Assembly (NCBI RefSeq): GCF_000758545.1
Contig: NZ_CP009279.1
Span: 3,162,001-3,226,000 of the forward strand
DNA from: Paenibacillus sp. FSL H7-0737
GTDB lineage: Bacteria > Bacillota > Bacilli > Paenibacillales > Paenibacillaceae
DNA: 64,000 nt
Reading direction: 5' to 3'
In this document: piece after piece, positions 33,373 through 42,594 of the stretch
Numbering within the stretch: position 1 is the stretch's first letter
How the letters are laid out: each line of letters starts with the position of its first letter
Program-made: the position numbers and the translations under genes
Notes under the pieces: generated by a model
Told to the model about the DNA's origin: nothing
The model's database searches: none
The model's input: only the letters and a program-made list of their open reading frames with translations

Positions 33373-34851
33373 ATGTCATTAATAAATGTTACAAATCTAA
33401 CCTTTGCCTATGAAGGCAGTTACGATAACATCTTTGAGAATGTAAACTTTCAAATCGATACTGATTGGAAATTAGGCTTTACCGGAAGAAACGGTAGAGG
33501 AAAGACCACCTTTCTGAGTTTATTGCTTGGAAAATATGAATACAGCGGAAATATTTCTGCCCATGTCACTTTTGAATATTTTCCTTTTCAGGTGGATAAC
33601 AAGGCGCTTAATACCATTGATGTGATCAGCGGGATTTTTCCGGATTATATTCATTGGAAATTAATGCGTGAACTTTCATTATTAAAGGTTTCTGAAGATG
33701 TGTTATATCGGCCCTTTGACTCATTGTCTAACGGAGAGCAGACGAAAGTGCTGTTAGCCACTCTCTTCATTAAGGAAAATAGCTTCCTATTGATCGATGA
33801 ACCTACCAATCATTTAGACATGACGGCAAGAAAGCTGGTCAGTGATTATCTCAATACGAAAAGTGGATATATTCTGGTCTCTCATGACAGATCTTTTCTT
33901 GATAATTGTGTAGACCATATTTTGTCTATAAATAAGACGAATATAGAAATTCAAAAAGGAAATTTTTCAAGCTGGTGGGAGAACAAAGTCAGACAAGATA
34001 ACTTTGAGCTGGCAGAGGACGAGAAACTCAGAAGAGATATTAAACGCTTATCTGCTTCTTCTAAACGGACAGGCAACTGGTCACATGAAGTGGAAAAAAC
34101 AAAAAACGGAACGAGAAATTCCGGCTCAAAGGTCGATAAAGGCTACATTGGACACAAGGCCGCTAAAATGATGAAACGCTCTAAAGCCATTGAGCAAAGA
34201 CAAAATTCTGCGATCAACGAAAAGTCTAAGCTTCTTAAAAACATCGAAAATTCTGAGAATCTAGAGATTACACAGCTTGACTATCACAAACGTCAACTTG
34301 CTGAGCTAGACAATATTTCGATTTTTTACGGTGAAAAAAAGGTATGTTCTGACGTAAGCTTCACTATCGAGCAGGGTGAGCGTATTGCTCTGGCGGGTAA
34401 AAACGGCTCAGGTAAATCAAGTATCATCAAATTGATGTGTGGTGAGGATATAGATTTCACAGGCACTCTCACAAAGGATAATCAGCTTATCATTTCCTAC
34501 GTATCCCAAGACACTTCAAATCTTCAGGGGAATCTAACGGATTATGCCAGAGACAACGGAATCGATGAAAGTCTGTTTAAATCTATTCTACGAAAGCTTG
34601 ATTTTTCTAGAATCCAATTTGATAAAGACATATCCACTTACAGTGGTGGTCAAAAGAAAAAAGTACTGATTGCCAAAAGTCTTAGTGAGAAAGCTCATTT
34701 GTACATTTGGGATGAACCGCTTAATTTTATTGATGTCATTTCACGTATGCAAATTGAAGAGCTGTTGCTTGAATACACGCCAACTCTTGTTTTTGTGGAG
34801 CATGATCGGGAATTTTGCAACAATGTTGCTACGAAGATCGTTGAACTTTAA
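33373..34851 (+). CDS. Lsa family ABC-F ribosomal protection protein
   Basis: This 492-residue soluble protein has two ATPase domains and no membrane segments. NBD1 has Walker A GRNGRGKT, signature LSNGEQTK and Walker B LLIDEPTNHLD; NBD2 has GKNGSGKSS, YSGGQKKK and YIWDEPLNFID. The linker between them is Lys-rich (NWSHEVEKTKNGTRNSGSKV), as in the Lsa group. Lsa proteins enter the ribosomal E site and dislodge lincosamides, streptogramin A and pleuromutilins. The start ATG 33373 with AGGAGG 8 bases upstream gives the usual N-terminus MSLINVTNLTFAYEGSYDNI. Control is probably by the leader ORF and attenuator described separately. A terminator follows. Confidence 0.92.
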   Translation: MSLINVTNLTFAYEGSYDNIFENVNFQIDTDWKLGFTGRNGRGKTTFLSLLLGKYEYSGNISAHVTFEYFPFQVDNKALNTIDVISGIFPDYIHWKLMRELSLLKVSEDVLYRPFDSLSNGEQTKVLLATLFIKENSFLLIDEPTNHLDMTARKLVSDYLNTKSGYILVSHDRSFLDNCVDHILSINKTNIEIQKGNFSSWWENKVRQDNFELAEDEKLRRDIKRLSASSKRTGNWSHEVEKTKNGTRNSGSKVDKGYIGHKAAKMMKRSKAIEQRQNSAINEKSKLLKNIENSENLEITQLDYHKRQLAELDNISIFYGEKKVCSDVSFTIEQGERIALAGKNGSGKSSIIKLMCGEDIDFTGTLTKDNQLIISYVSQDTSNLQGNLTDYARDNGIDESLFKSILRKLDFSRIQFDKDISTYSGGQKKKVLIAKSLSEKAHLYIWDEPLNFIDVISRMQIEELLLEYTPTLVFVEHDREFCNNVATKIVEL

Positions 34852-34872
34852 TTAAAATGAAGAAATGGGGGA

Positions 34873-34902
34873 AGTCGACAGAGTTTATCTGTCGGCTTTT
34901 TT
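34873..34902 (+). terminator. Rho-independent terminator after the ABC-F gene
   Basis: AGTCGACAGA pairs with TCTGTCGGCT and is followed by six T residues. Confidence 0.85.
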
Positions 34903-35070
34903 GTATTATTTTACAAACGCTGCACATTTGAAAAAGCAATTTAATATCCCCCTATAAAAGTTATGGATTACCTCCGTGCAATCCTAACTCGTGTCGAGTA
35001 CTATGAAATTAAAGACTATAATCTCCAAAAGAAACAGTTGTACATCCAAGTGAATCAGGAGGGAGATCAG

Positions 35071-36699
35071 ATGCTTAGTGTACTTATAGTGGATGATGAA
35101 TATGAGATTCGTGAAGGATTGCGAAATCGCTTTCATTGGGAGGATTACAATATTACAGAGGTTCTTGTTGCGGATGATGGTGATGTGGCCTTACGTACGG
35201 CACTTGAGATCAGGCCCGCTCTGATTATTACAGATATCAAGATGAACCGCATGTCTGGTCTTGAATTCCTTAGCGCCTTATCTGCCGAAGAGGACTATAA
35301 GCCTGAGAAGATTATTGTAAGTGGTTATGATGATTTTGAACTGGTCAAGCAGGCCATGAAAATAGGGGTATGCGATTATATTTTGAAACCAATTAATTTG
35401 GATGAACTGGGTAAAATGGTGGATAAATCGATAGAAAACATTAATAAAAAGAAGATGGATCATCGTAACCGGCAGATGCTTAAGAATCAGGCGGTCTTCG
35501 CCATCTCCAAAATGCGTGAGGAATTATTAAAGGAAATGATTGAGCAGGTTTATGATCCTAATCTTGAAATGCGTAGATACCACCGTCTTCAAACATTGGA
35601 GCTTGAATGGATGTTGAAGGAGCCTACGATGTTGATTGTCGTTGAGGCTGATAATTTAAAAGCGATAGAGAATAAGAATCCGCATGAGAAGGAACTGATT
35701 CTATTCGGGATTAGTAATGTGTTACATCAGACGCTTGAAGAGGAATACGCCCACCCTTCTGCTCTCTATAAGGACCGTTATAACCGCTGGATTATCGTGC
35801 TGGGAAGCCTTTCGCATGAGCAGACGGATATCGCACAGGGCATGGCACAGCTCTTCATTCAAAGAATCAATGATTTTGTCAAAATCACTGCTAGTGCAGG
35901 AATGCTGACTAAACCAGGGAATACAAGAAACTTGCACCATATGTATATTGAGGCAGTGAGTGTAATGGAGCAAAAGGCGGTTTATGGGGGCAACAGATTA
36001 TTCACTGAGCAAGGGCTATTTTACGACGGGGAGAGTGATAACTTGTCACTTCAGAACCCGGAAGAAATGCTTGATTTAGTTCGATATGGTTCGGATGAAG
36101 ATATAACAAGAGCGATGGATACCTTTATCGAGATGATACAGTCTTGGCAGCTTACACAACTTAGAGATATCCAGCAGAAAATTTTTGAATGGCTGTTCGA
36201 AGTGTTCCGGCGAGGAGCGGAGGGAACCGTCCTTAAGAGTTGGAAAAATAATCCGATCGCAGTTTGGGAGCTGTTGGAGCAATACGATACACTGCAGGCG
36301 CTTCGTGAACAAACAGAGGTTTTTCTGCATGAGATTGCTGCCGACTTTCGAAAGCTTTCGCATACACCTAGCCAAATTGTTAGCGAAGCTGAGAAGATCT
36401 TACACCGTGATTATGCTGAAAGCCTAACGCTGCAAATTGTAGCTTCTGCGGTTCACGTAACTCCGGTTTGGCTTAGTAAGTTATTTAAGAAAGAACTGCA
36501 TATGACCTTTCTTGAATACTTAACAGATATTCGCATTAAAAAGGCAAAAGAAATGCTATACGATGTGCAGTTTAAAATTTATCAAATCTCCTATCAGGTC
36601 GGCTACAAAGACCCGGTGCATTTCTCAAAGCTATTCAAGAAACAGGTAGGCTGCACCCCTAAGGATTTCAGAAGACAGCTTGGAATTGCTGAAGAATAA
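35071..36699 (+). CDS. YesN-type response regulator with AraC DNA-binding domain
   Basis: This 542-residue protein has a receiver domain (LIVDDEYEIREGL, phospho-Asp in ALIITDIKMNRMSGLE near residue 55, Lys in YILKPINLDEL), a long middle helical region and a C-terminal AraC pair of helix-turn-helices (SLTLQIVASAVHVTPVWLSKLFKKEL and IYQISYQVGYKDPVHFSKLFKKQVGCTPKDFRR). ATG 35071 follows AGGAGGGAG; the frame further upstream has no ribosome binding site. It should receive phosphate from the YesM-type kinase at 39617 and activate the importer/hydrolase genes from 41629 on, responding to an extracellular glycan. The alpha-mannosidase gene separates the two partners. Confidence 0.9.
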   Translation: MLSVLIVDDEYEIREGLRNRFHWEDYNITEVLVADDGDVALRTALEIRPALIITDIKMNRMSGLEFLSALSAEEDYKPEKIIVSGYDDFELVKQAMKIGVCDYILKPINLDELGKMVDKSIENINKKKMDHRNRQMLKNQAVFAISKMREELLKEMIEQVYDPNLEMRRYHRLQTLELEWMLKEPTMLIVVEADNLKAIENKNPHEKELILFGISNVLHQTLEEEYAHPSALYKDRYNRWIIVLGSLSHEQTDIAQGMAQLFIQRINDFVKITASAGMLTKPGNTRNLHHMYIEAVSVMEQKAVYGGNRLFTEQGLFYDGESDNLSLQNPEEMLDLVRYGSDEDITRAMDTFIEMIQSWQLTQLRDIQQKIFEWLFEVFRRGAEGTVLKSWKNNPIAVWELLEQYDTLQALREQTEVFLHEIAADFRKLSHTPSQIVSEAEKILHRDYAESLTLQIVASAVHVTPVWLSKLFKKELHMTFLEYLTDIRIKKAKEMLYDVQFKIYQISYQVGYKDPVHFSKLFKKQVGCTPKDFRRQLGIAEE

Positions 36700-36701
36700 A
36701 G

Positions 36702-36744
36702 AATCCAGGTTGCTCAGGTTCGGAAGAACCTGGCACCCTGGATC
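36702..36744. terminator. Nested hairpin between convergent genes
   Basis: The outer arms ATCCAGG/CCTGGAT enclose CAGGTTC-GGAA-GAACCTG. There is no T tract on either strand, so it may be a weak bidirectional terminator or an end-of-transcript stabiliser. Confidence 0.45.
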
Positions 36745-36755
36745 TATGCAAGTAT

Positions 36756-39485
36756 TTATAGTGGCGTGATTCCTATAGTTACAATCCCAGCCTTACATAC
36801 AGGAATCGGCTGTGTCTGAACCTCGGAGGTCATTTCTTCCATGATATTACTGTGGTATAGCAGGGAGTTTTCGCTGGTATTAATACTCAGATTAGAAGGC
36901 GTGTAAGCAAGATTGTACCAGCGTGCCATTAAATCTCCATTATCTTCATTGATTTTTAAACTGGAAAAAGCCATTTCTTTACCATCCCATGCCAGAAAAC
37001 TGTGCACAGGAGGAAGTGTTCCTTCATGAATACCGGTCTGAGCAGTGGTGACAGGAACAGCATAACGATAGGCTTCACGGTAGGCCGCGAAGCGGTTGTC
37101 ACATCCGCCATGTGGGATAAGGCTCCACTCTGCTACATTAACGCCAAGGCACTGAGCATCAGGGGTATGAAAGACGCCCCAGTCGCCAAGTTCTCCTATG
37201 GAACGAAGGAGTGTTAGGGCGATTGTACCTTCATCATCCTGCAACACCTCGTACTCATTAAGACCTTTACCGGCTGCGGTCAAGCCGCGACCATCGGCAT
37301 GTACATCCACGAACGCCTGCATATGCTGACAGTTGCTTGGGTTCTCCCATTCCGGTGCAGGTATGGTTTCGCGCTCAGCGACTTCAAAGACGGAATCTGC
37401 GTAATGAAGCGCCGTCTTAATGCCAGTTGGCAGCAGAACACGTAGACGGTGATCCTTGGCGGTGTTGTCGATTCGAGTATTAACTTGCAATGCATGGCTT
37501 TCACGCTCCAGACTGATTCGAGTCACAATATTTAGAGGGACAAGCTGCTGTGACCGGACCGACTTTCGCTTACGGAACTCAACCATGGTTTCTACTTCCT
37601 GCTGTAACTGTTCATCTGCTGAGGCTGGAACTTCTAAGGTGTGTCTGATTTCAAAAGCAGCTCTGTAAGGGGTATTCTCCGTTAGGTGAATCTCAGCAGG
37701 GATACCGCGTGTAGTTATGGCTACATCACCTTCGGGTTGTTTGAAAATGTATTCATTACCTATGTCACCGACATCCTCGTATACACCAAGACCGCTGTAC
37801 AGCTCATCGCTGCTTTTGTCGAACATAGAAAAGCTGCCGTCTTGTGCCACTATGACTCGAATAAATTCATTCTCCATAGTGAAGTCATCGGTAATCAGTG
37901 TGTCACTTGAAGATTTCGATATCGCTGTGTCCATTGCGGGAATCCAAGCAAAAGTTGCCAGTCCTAGGGCAGGAAGCGATTTTGCCTCAAAGGTTAGCCG
38001 TAATGCATGCGCCATATATGGCTGTCTAAATCTATCGTTTGGCAGCTCGTAACCGAAGCGTACCCCCAGATCTTCAACAGTGCAGTCTAATCGATCACCT
38101 TGGGAATTGACCAGGTAGCCCTCGCCATGCGTTCTGTCAGAGACTTGCTTGAACACGGCACTTGGGTCTTCACTTTGAATGAAGAAACGATGAGACCACT
38201 CAATTTCACAGGTCACAACGCTGCTGCTAGAATAGCCGCTAGTATTATAAACTACGAACGCAGTAGCGTCTTTTCCAAATTGTGCGAAGATAGAGGTATC
38301 GACCTTAGCACTAATGAATCTGGCGCTGTCAGTTATGAGGGCTGATCCGACCTCCATGCTTTTTGCAAACCGAGTCTTCATCTCATGGTAGACTTCATCT
38401 ACACTGCAACCGCAAATACTGTCATGCGGATGGTTCTGCATAAGCGTCTTCCAGGCATATTGCATTAGACCGTGCGGATAAGCTTTGCCTAATCCATGTG
38501 CAATAGCGGCTAGCGGTTCAGCTATTTTTTCTAGAAGAGTCTGGTTCTGTTGATTGAGCTGCTTGATGTATACCCTCGCTGAAGCAGTATTTACTAGTGA
38601 GTACCAGCCGTCTGTATGTTGCCCGCGCAGCTCCCCTGTAGTAAGGGTTAGGTCATCGGGAAGCTCATTTTTAACGGCTTTTACATAATCATCATAGTTA
38701 GAATGAATGAAATCACAGTCTGGATATAATTCACGCGCAACACGTAAAGCTTCAGAAAGATCGGTTTGGATGGGCTGGTGATCACATCCATTCATAAGCA
38801 GTAAATGTCGGGTGGAAGCATATTGTCTGGTACGTGCAAGGCGATGGACCCAGTAGCTTTTAGCAGTATCAGGATCAACAGGAATTTCCATGCCATTGTT
38901 GTACCAATTCGCAAAGAGAATACCGAGCACTTTGGAGCCGTCAGGAGATTGCCAGATCAGCTCAGAGTAAGGAGATTCCTGATCAGAGGCATCTACCACG
39001 CGATTGTTGAACCCAGTAGCTTTCACACCCCTGCCGAAAATGGCTGTATCGATTCCAGCTTGCTGAAGAATCTGTGCAGCTTGGCCCATATTGCCAAAAG
39101 AATCCGGGAAATAGCCGATCTTAGAGATGGGACCGAATGTCCTTGCATCACGATGTCCGATTTGCAGATTGCGAACATTAGCTTCACCGCTTGTCAGAAA
39201 TTCGTCTTGAAGAATATACCACGGCCCAAGAGAGAGCTTGCCAGCATCGCATAATCTCTGGATGATTTCACGCTTCTCAGGATAAACCTGCAAATAATCT
39301 TCCACTACTATGGTTTGTCCATCTAGATAAAAGCTCTTAAAATCCGGGTCGGATTCAAACGTCTCAATCAAAGAATTTATAGTTTCGATAAGCTTAACGT
39401 GATGGGCTTCATAGGGCATATACCATTCTCTATCCCAGTGAGTATGAGAGATGACATGTACAACGGTTTTACTAGCTCCAGTCAA
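36756..39485 (-). CDS. GH38 family alpha-mannosidase
   Basis: This 909-residue cytoplasmic protein without signal peptide starts with the GH38 catalytic domain: VISHTHWDREWY (zinc ligands His and Asp at 14-18) and KIGYFPDSFGNMGQAAQIL, where Asp128 is the expected nucleophile. Later LLLMNGCDHQP and MQNHPHDSICGCSVDEVYHEM supply the remaining His ligands and the middle helical domain; the C-terminal half is beta-rich. It resembles MngB, which cuts alpha-mannosides, including phosphorylated 2-O-mannosylglycerate. The start is TTG 39485 with AGAGGA 6 bases upstream. It sits on the opposite strand between the response regulator and kinase genes and is divergent from the latter, so it belongs to the same glycan locus. 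Confidence 0.9.
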   Translation of the reverse strand: MTGASKTVVHVISHTHWDREWYMPYEAHHVKLIETINSLIETFESDPDFKSFYLDGQTIVVEDYLQVYPEKREIIQRLCDAGKLSLGPWYILQDEFLTSGEANVRNLQIGHRDARTFGPISKIGYFPDSFGNMGQAAQILQQAGIDTAIFGRGVKATGFNNRVVDASDQESPYSELIWQSPDGSKVLGILFANWYNNGMEIPVDPDTAKSYWVHRLARTRQYASTRHLLLMNGCDHQPIQTDLSEALRVARELYPDCDFIHSNYDDYVKAVKNELPDDLTLTTGELRGQHTDGWYSLVNTASARVYIKQLNQQNQTLLEKIAEPLAAIAHGLGKAYPHGLMQYAWKTLMQNHPHDSICGCSVDEVYHEMKTRFAKSMEVGSALITDSARFISAKVDTSIFAQFGKDATAFVVYNTSGYSSSSVVTCEIEWSHRFFIQSEDPSAVFKQVSDRTHGEGYLVNSQGDRLDCTVEDLGVRFGYELPNDRFRQPYMAHALRLTFEAKSLPALGLATFAWIPAMDTAISKSSSDTLITDDFTMENEFIRVIVAQDGSFSMFDKSSDELYSGLGVYEDVGDIGNEYIFKQPEGDVAITTRGIPAEIHLTENTPYRAAFEIRHTLEVPASADEQLQQEVETMVEFRKRKSVRSQQLVPLNIVTRISLERESHALQVNTRIDNTAKDHRLRVLLPTGIKTALHYADSVFEVAERETIPAPEWENPSNCQHMQAFVDVHADGRGLTAAGKGLNEYEVLQDDEGTIALTLLRSIGELGDWGVFHTPDAQCLGVNVAEWSLIPHGGCDNRFAAYREAYRYAVPVTTAQTGIHEGTLPPVHSFLAWDGKEMAFSSLKINEDNGDLMARWYNLAYTPSNLSINTSENSLLYHSNIMEEMTSEVQTQPIPVCKAGIVTIGITPL

Positions 39486-39616
39486 TACGATTCCTCTTTT
39501 CCATAAGATGATGAATGCTACAGCCTAATTATATAAAATGCATTTTTTGCCACAATGAGTGGATCGCAAATTATTGCGGGGATTATTGTCGACATGTAAG
39601 GATTGGGGGGATTGTT

Positions 39617-41422
39617 ATGAATCGTTTCACTCTGCGTCTGGGCGCATCGTTAAGGAACCGTATCATATTGGTATTTTTTATGATTATTATTGTGCCTTTT
39701 CTCATCTTTGCTTACTTTGCGCATATTAAGTCTATTGAAGGCATCACGAATACGAACACTAAGATCTCACTGAGCTACCTTCAGCAAGCAGCTAAAAATT
39801 TTGAGATTTATCTTAATACACTTAATGATCAGGTCAACACTCTTATCGGCAATAAACGTGTGCAAGATCTACTGATTGATCCGCCCGCCAATCCTGTTGA
39901 AGAAGAGGATTTTACTGTAAATCTACTTACAGTGCTCTATCAGGCCACTCCACAAATCGATGCTTTCCGAGTGCGAGTATATCCAATAAATCCTTCGCTG
40001 TATCCTTCTTATATGAATACATTGGGAGAAGCGGTGAATATAACTTCAGAGGAATGGTTTACGCGGTCACAAGGGACTGTAGGTCCAATGTGGGAGTTAT
40101 TTATGCCACAGCAAGGCAAATATGGACGCCCTCTGCTAGGATATATTAAGCGTTTCTCAGGACTCTATGACCGTAAGCCCCGAGGTATGGTCGTTACAGA
40201 AGTTTCAGAGGATCATTTGAAGCGTTACTTCTCACCCACTGAGCAATTGAAGAATCAGAAGCTGCTACTCATGAATCGTGACGGTACTATTTATTATGAC
40301 TCATCATCTAATGAATGGGCTGGTACACGATTTCCTTCGAATTCGTTCATTACCCATCTTCAAAAAAATCCGGCGGGTTCACAAACGATCAAGATTGATG
40401 GACACAAATATCTTACTACTTATGTCAGCTTAGACAGTGAGCCTTGGGCGATTGTCAGTCTGACGTTATTGAAGGAACTGACTGGAACAAGTGATGAAAT
40501 GACACGTCTGCTAATCATCTTTCTGTTTATTTATCTCGTCTGCTGCTTTGCCGTTGTTTTTTACATTACGGTGTATTTCACCCAGCCTATCGCACGTCTG
40601 GTAAGGCTTATGCGGAGAATGGAGGAGGGCAATTTCCAGACAGAAGCGTTAACTTCGCCAAGAACAGATGAAGTAGGCTGGTTGTATCGAGGCGTCGGAA
40701 GTCTTGTCCAGCGGATTGACGTTTTGATCCAGGAAGCTTGGCGTTCCGAGCGGAAGAAGAAGGCTCTGGAGTTTCAGGTGCTCAGCCACCAGATCAACCC
40801 ACATTTTCTCTATAATACGCTTGAATCTATTCGGTGGAAGGCAGAAAACCATGGCCGCAGCGACATTAGTGAAATGGTATCTGCACTGGGAAATCTACTT
40901 CGGCTCAGTCTGAATCAAGGGAAGGAGATCACCACGCTGCGGCGTGAGATTGAGCAAGTTAAAGCTTATGTGCTGATCGAACAGGCCCGAATGGGCAAAA
41001 CAATCCGGATTTTATATTCCATAGATGAAGATTTGCTGGATTTTCCATTCCTTCGCCTGCTGCTACAACCTCTAGTAGAAAATGCAATCCAACATAGTGT
41101 ACGGACTGACTTCGAGAAGGGGAAGATCATTGTGTCTGCGAGACGTGAAAAGGAAGATATGATCATCGAGATTGCGGATAATGGAAAAGGCATTCCACAA
41201 AGTATCATTGACGAGCTGGATTATGAAGATCCTGAGGAGGAAATGTATACAACTACTCGGAGAGGTGTGGGCTTGCGCAATGTGAACGACCGTCTGAAGC
41301 TGTATTTTGGCTCTGACTATAAGCTACAGATTCAGATCGGAGCACAAGGAGGGACCCGTATTTTATTGCGACACCCTATGAAGGTAGACGAAGAATTGTC
41401 CAAAACAGGTGAGGCCCATTAA
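39617..41422 (+). CDS. YesM-type sensor histidine kinase
   Basis: This 601-residue protein has TM1 (IILVFFMIIIVPFLIFAYFA, about 16-35), an outside sensor region of about 250 residues with a dCache-like feel, TM2 (about 295-318), a HAMP segment (TQPIARLVRLMRRMEEGNF), the His_kinase region FQVLSHQINPHFLYNTLESI with His near residue 394, and a HATPase domain (LLQPLVENAIQHS, IADNGKGIPQ, GVGLRNVNDRL). This is the LytS/YesM group that pairs with AraC-type regulators. The start ATG 39617 follows a G-rich site. The partner is the regulator at 35071. The ligand is probably a sugar or the loaded binding protein. Confidence 0.9.
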   Translation: MNRFTLRLGASLRNRIILVFFMIIIVPFLIFAYFAHIKSIEGITNTNTKISLSYLQQAAKNFEIYLNTLNDQVNTLIGNKRVQDLLIDPPANPVEEEDFTVNLLTVLYQATPQIDAFRVRVYPINPSLYPSYMNTLGEAVNITSEEWFTRSQGTVGPMWELFMPQQGKYGRPLLGYIKRFSGLYDRKPRGMVVTEVSEDHLKRYFSPTEQLKNQKLLLMNRDGTIYYDSSSNEWAGTRFPSNSFITHLQKNPAGSQTIKIDGHKYLTTYVSLDSEPWAIVSLTLLKELTGTSDEMTRLLIIFLFIYLVCCFAVVFYITVYFTQPIARLVRLMRRMEEGNFQTEALTSPRTDEVGWLYRGVGSLVQRIDVLIQEAWRSERKKKALEFQVLSHQINPHFLYNTLESIRWKAENHGRSDISEMVSALGNLLRLSLNQGKEITTLRREIEQVKAYVLIEQARMGKTIRILYSIDEDLLDFPFLRLLLQPLVENAIQHSVRTDFEKGKIIVSARREKEDMIIEIADNGKGIPQSIIDELDYEDPEEEMYTTTRRGVGLRNVNDRLKLYFGSDYKLQIQIGAQGGTRILLRHPMKVDEELSKTGEAH

Positions 41423-41456
41423 TGGCCTGACTCAATCAAATCGTTAAAAGTCTTAT

Positions 41457-41501
41457 AAAGTAGCGATTCTCGCATCTAAGAGAATCGCTACTTTTATTTT
41501 T
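41457..41501 (+). terminator. Rho-independent terminator after the kinase gene
   Basis: The perfect 15-bp stem AAAGTAGCGATTCTC/GAGAATCGCTACTTT is followed by TATTTTT. Confidence 0.9.
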
Positions 41502-41628
41502 ACACAGGAAATTGGATATCTCGTGGATCAGGATAAAAATGAATCAACAAAGTGCAAGATTGACTCATAGTAAGTGCACATTCACTCTTTTACAATTAAT
41601 TTATCCAAACAGCGAAAGGGAAATCGAT

Positions 41629-42555
41629 ATGAAACTAAACGGAGTGTTCAAGGAACTGTACAAAAATCGCACCTTGCTGCTCATGTTCTTACCAGTCGGG
41701 GTACTGTTCTTGCTCTTTAACTATCTACCGCTGGCTGGTCTTGTAATCGCCTTCAAGAATTTTGATTTCTCCAAAGGGATTTTTGGAAGTGATTGGATGG
41801 ACCCACTGTTCAGCAACTTTGACTATGTATTCTCTTCTCCGGTGGCATTCCGGGCCATCCGCAACACGATCCTATTAAATGCTCTCTTTATAGCAATAGG
41901 GCTCGTTTTTGAAGTTGGGTTTGCTCTCCTATTGAATGAAATGCGCAATAAGTATTTCAAACGAATTACGCAATCCTTGACCTTTTTACCGTTCTTTATC
42001 TCATGGATTGTTGTAGGTGTATTCGCTTATAATCTGATGAACTATGAGAATGGAGCGATAAATCGCTTCCTGGAGTACCTAAATCTTCAACCGATTGACT
42101 TCTATAGTAGAGCCGAGCTGTGGCCGGCTATCCTAACCATTGCTGCCCGCTGGAAAATCACTGGCTATGGCACAATTATCTATTTGGCCGCGTTAACCTC
42201 TATTGACAGTTCCTATTATGAAGCTGCTTCCATTGATGGAGCATCTAGATGGCAGCAGATCAGGTACATCAGTATTCCTATGCTGCGGCCAACGATTATC
42301 ATCCTGACGCTACTAGCAGTAGGTAGAATTATGAATGCTGATTTTGGGATGTTCTACGCCATGGTAGGTGACGCTTCGCTACTCTTTCCAACCACAGATG
42401 TTATTGACACCTTTGTCTATCGGAGCCTGCGTAAATCTGGTGATATTGGGATGGCTTCCGCTGCGGGCTTTCTACAGTCCTTTGTTGCCTTCTTCCTAGT
42501 CCTTGGGAGTAACTATGCGGCACGCAAAATCGACAAAGACTCAGCGATATTCTAA
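41629..42555 (+). CDS. Sugar ABC transporter permease (LplB-type)
   Basis: This permease of about 308 residues has six helices, a characteristic start with LLMFLPVGVLFLLFNYLPLAGLVIAFKNF, and the EAA loop EAASIDGASRWQQIRYISIPML. LplB-type permeases pair with YtcP-type permeases and large YtcQ/LplA binding proteins, as here. ATG 41629 is chosen for AAGGGA 9 bases upstream; the in-frame stretch back to 41512 has no such site. It is the first gene of a three-gene importer operon ending in the terminator at 45226. The ATPase must come from elsewhere. Confidence 0.88.
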   Translation: MKLNGVFKELYKNRTLLLMFLPVGVLFLLFNYLPLAGLVIAFKNFDFSKGIFGSDWMDPLFSNFDYVFSSPVAFRAIRNTILLNALFIAIGLVFEVGFALLLNEMRNKYFKRITQSLTFLPFFISWIVVGVFAYNLMNYENGAINRFLEYLNLQPIDFYSRAELWPAILTIAARWKITGYGTIIYLAALTSIDSSYYEAASIDGASRWQQIRYISIPMLRPTIIILTLLAVGRIMNADFGMFYAMVGDASLLFPTTDVIDTFVYRSLRKSGDIGMASAAGFLQSFVAFFLVLGSNYAARKIDKDSAIF

Positions 42556-42594
42556 AGCCAAGCTCATCTAACTTTAAGGAGGTCATCCCACACG

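Noticed and set aside
34963..35070. N-terminal extension of the YesN-type regulator
   Set aside because: The receiver domain starts right at ATG 35071, which has AGGAGGGAG; the extension has no start signal.
38805..39254. 149-codon open frame on the plus strand
   Set aside because: It lies wholly inside the GH38 gene on the other strand, has no ribosome binding site and reads as a shadow.
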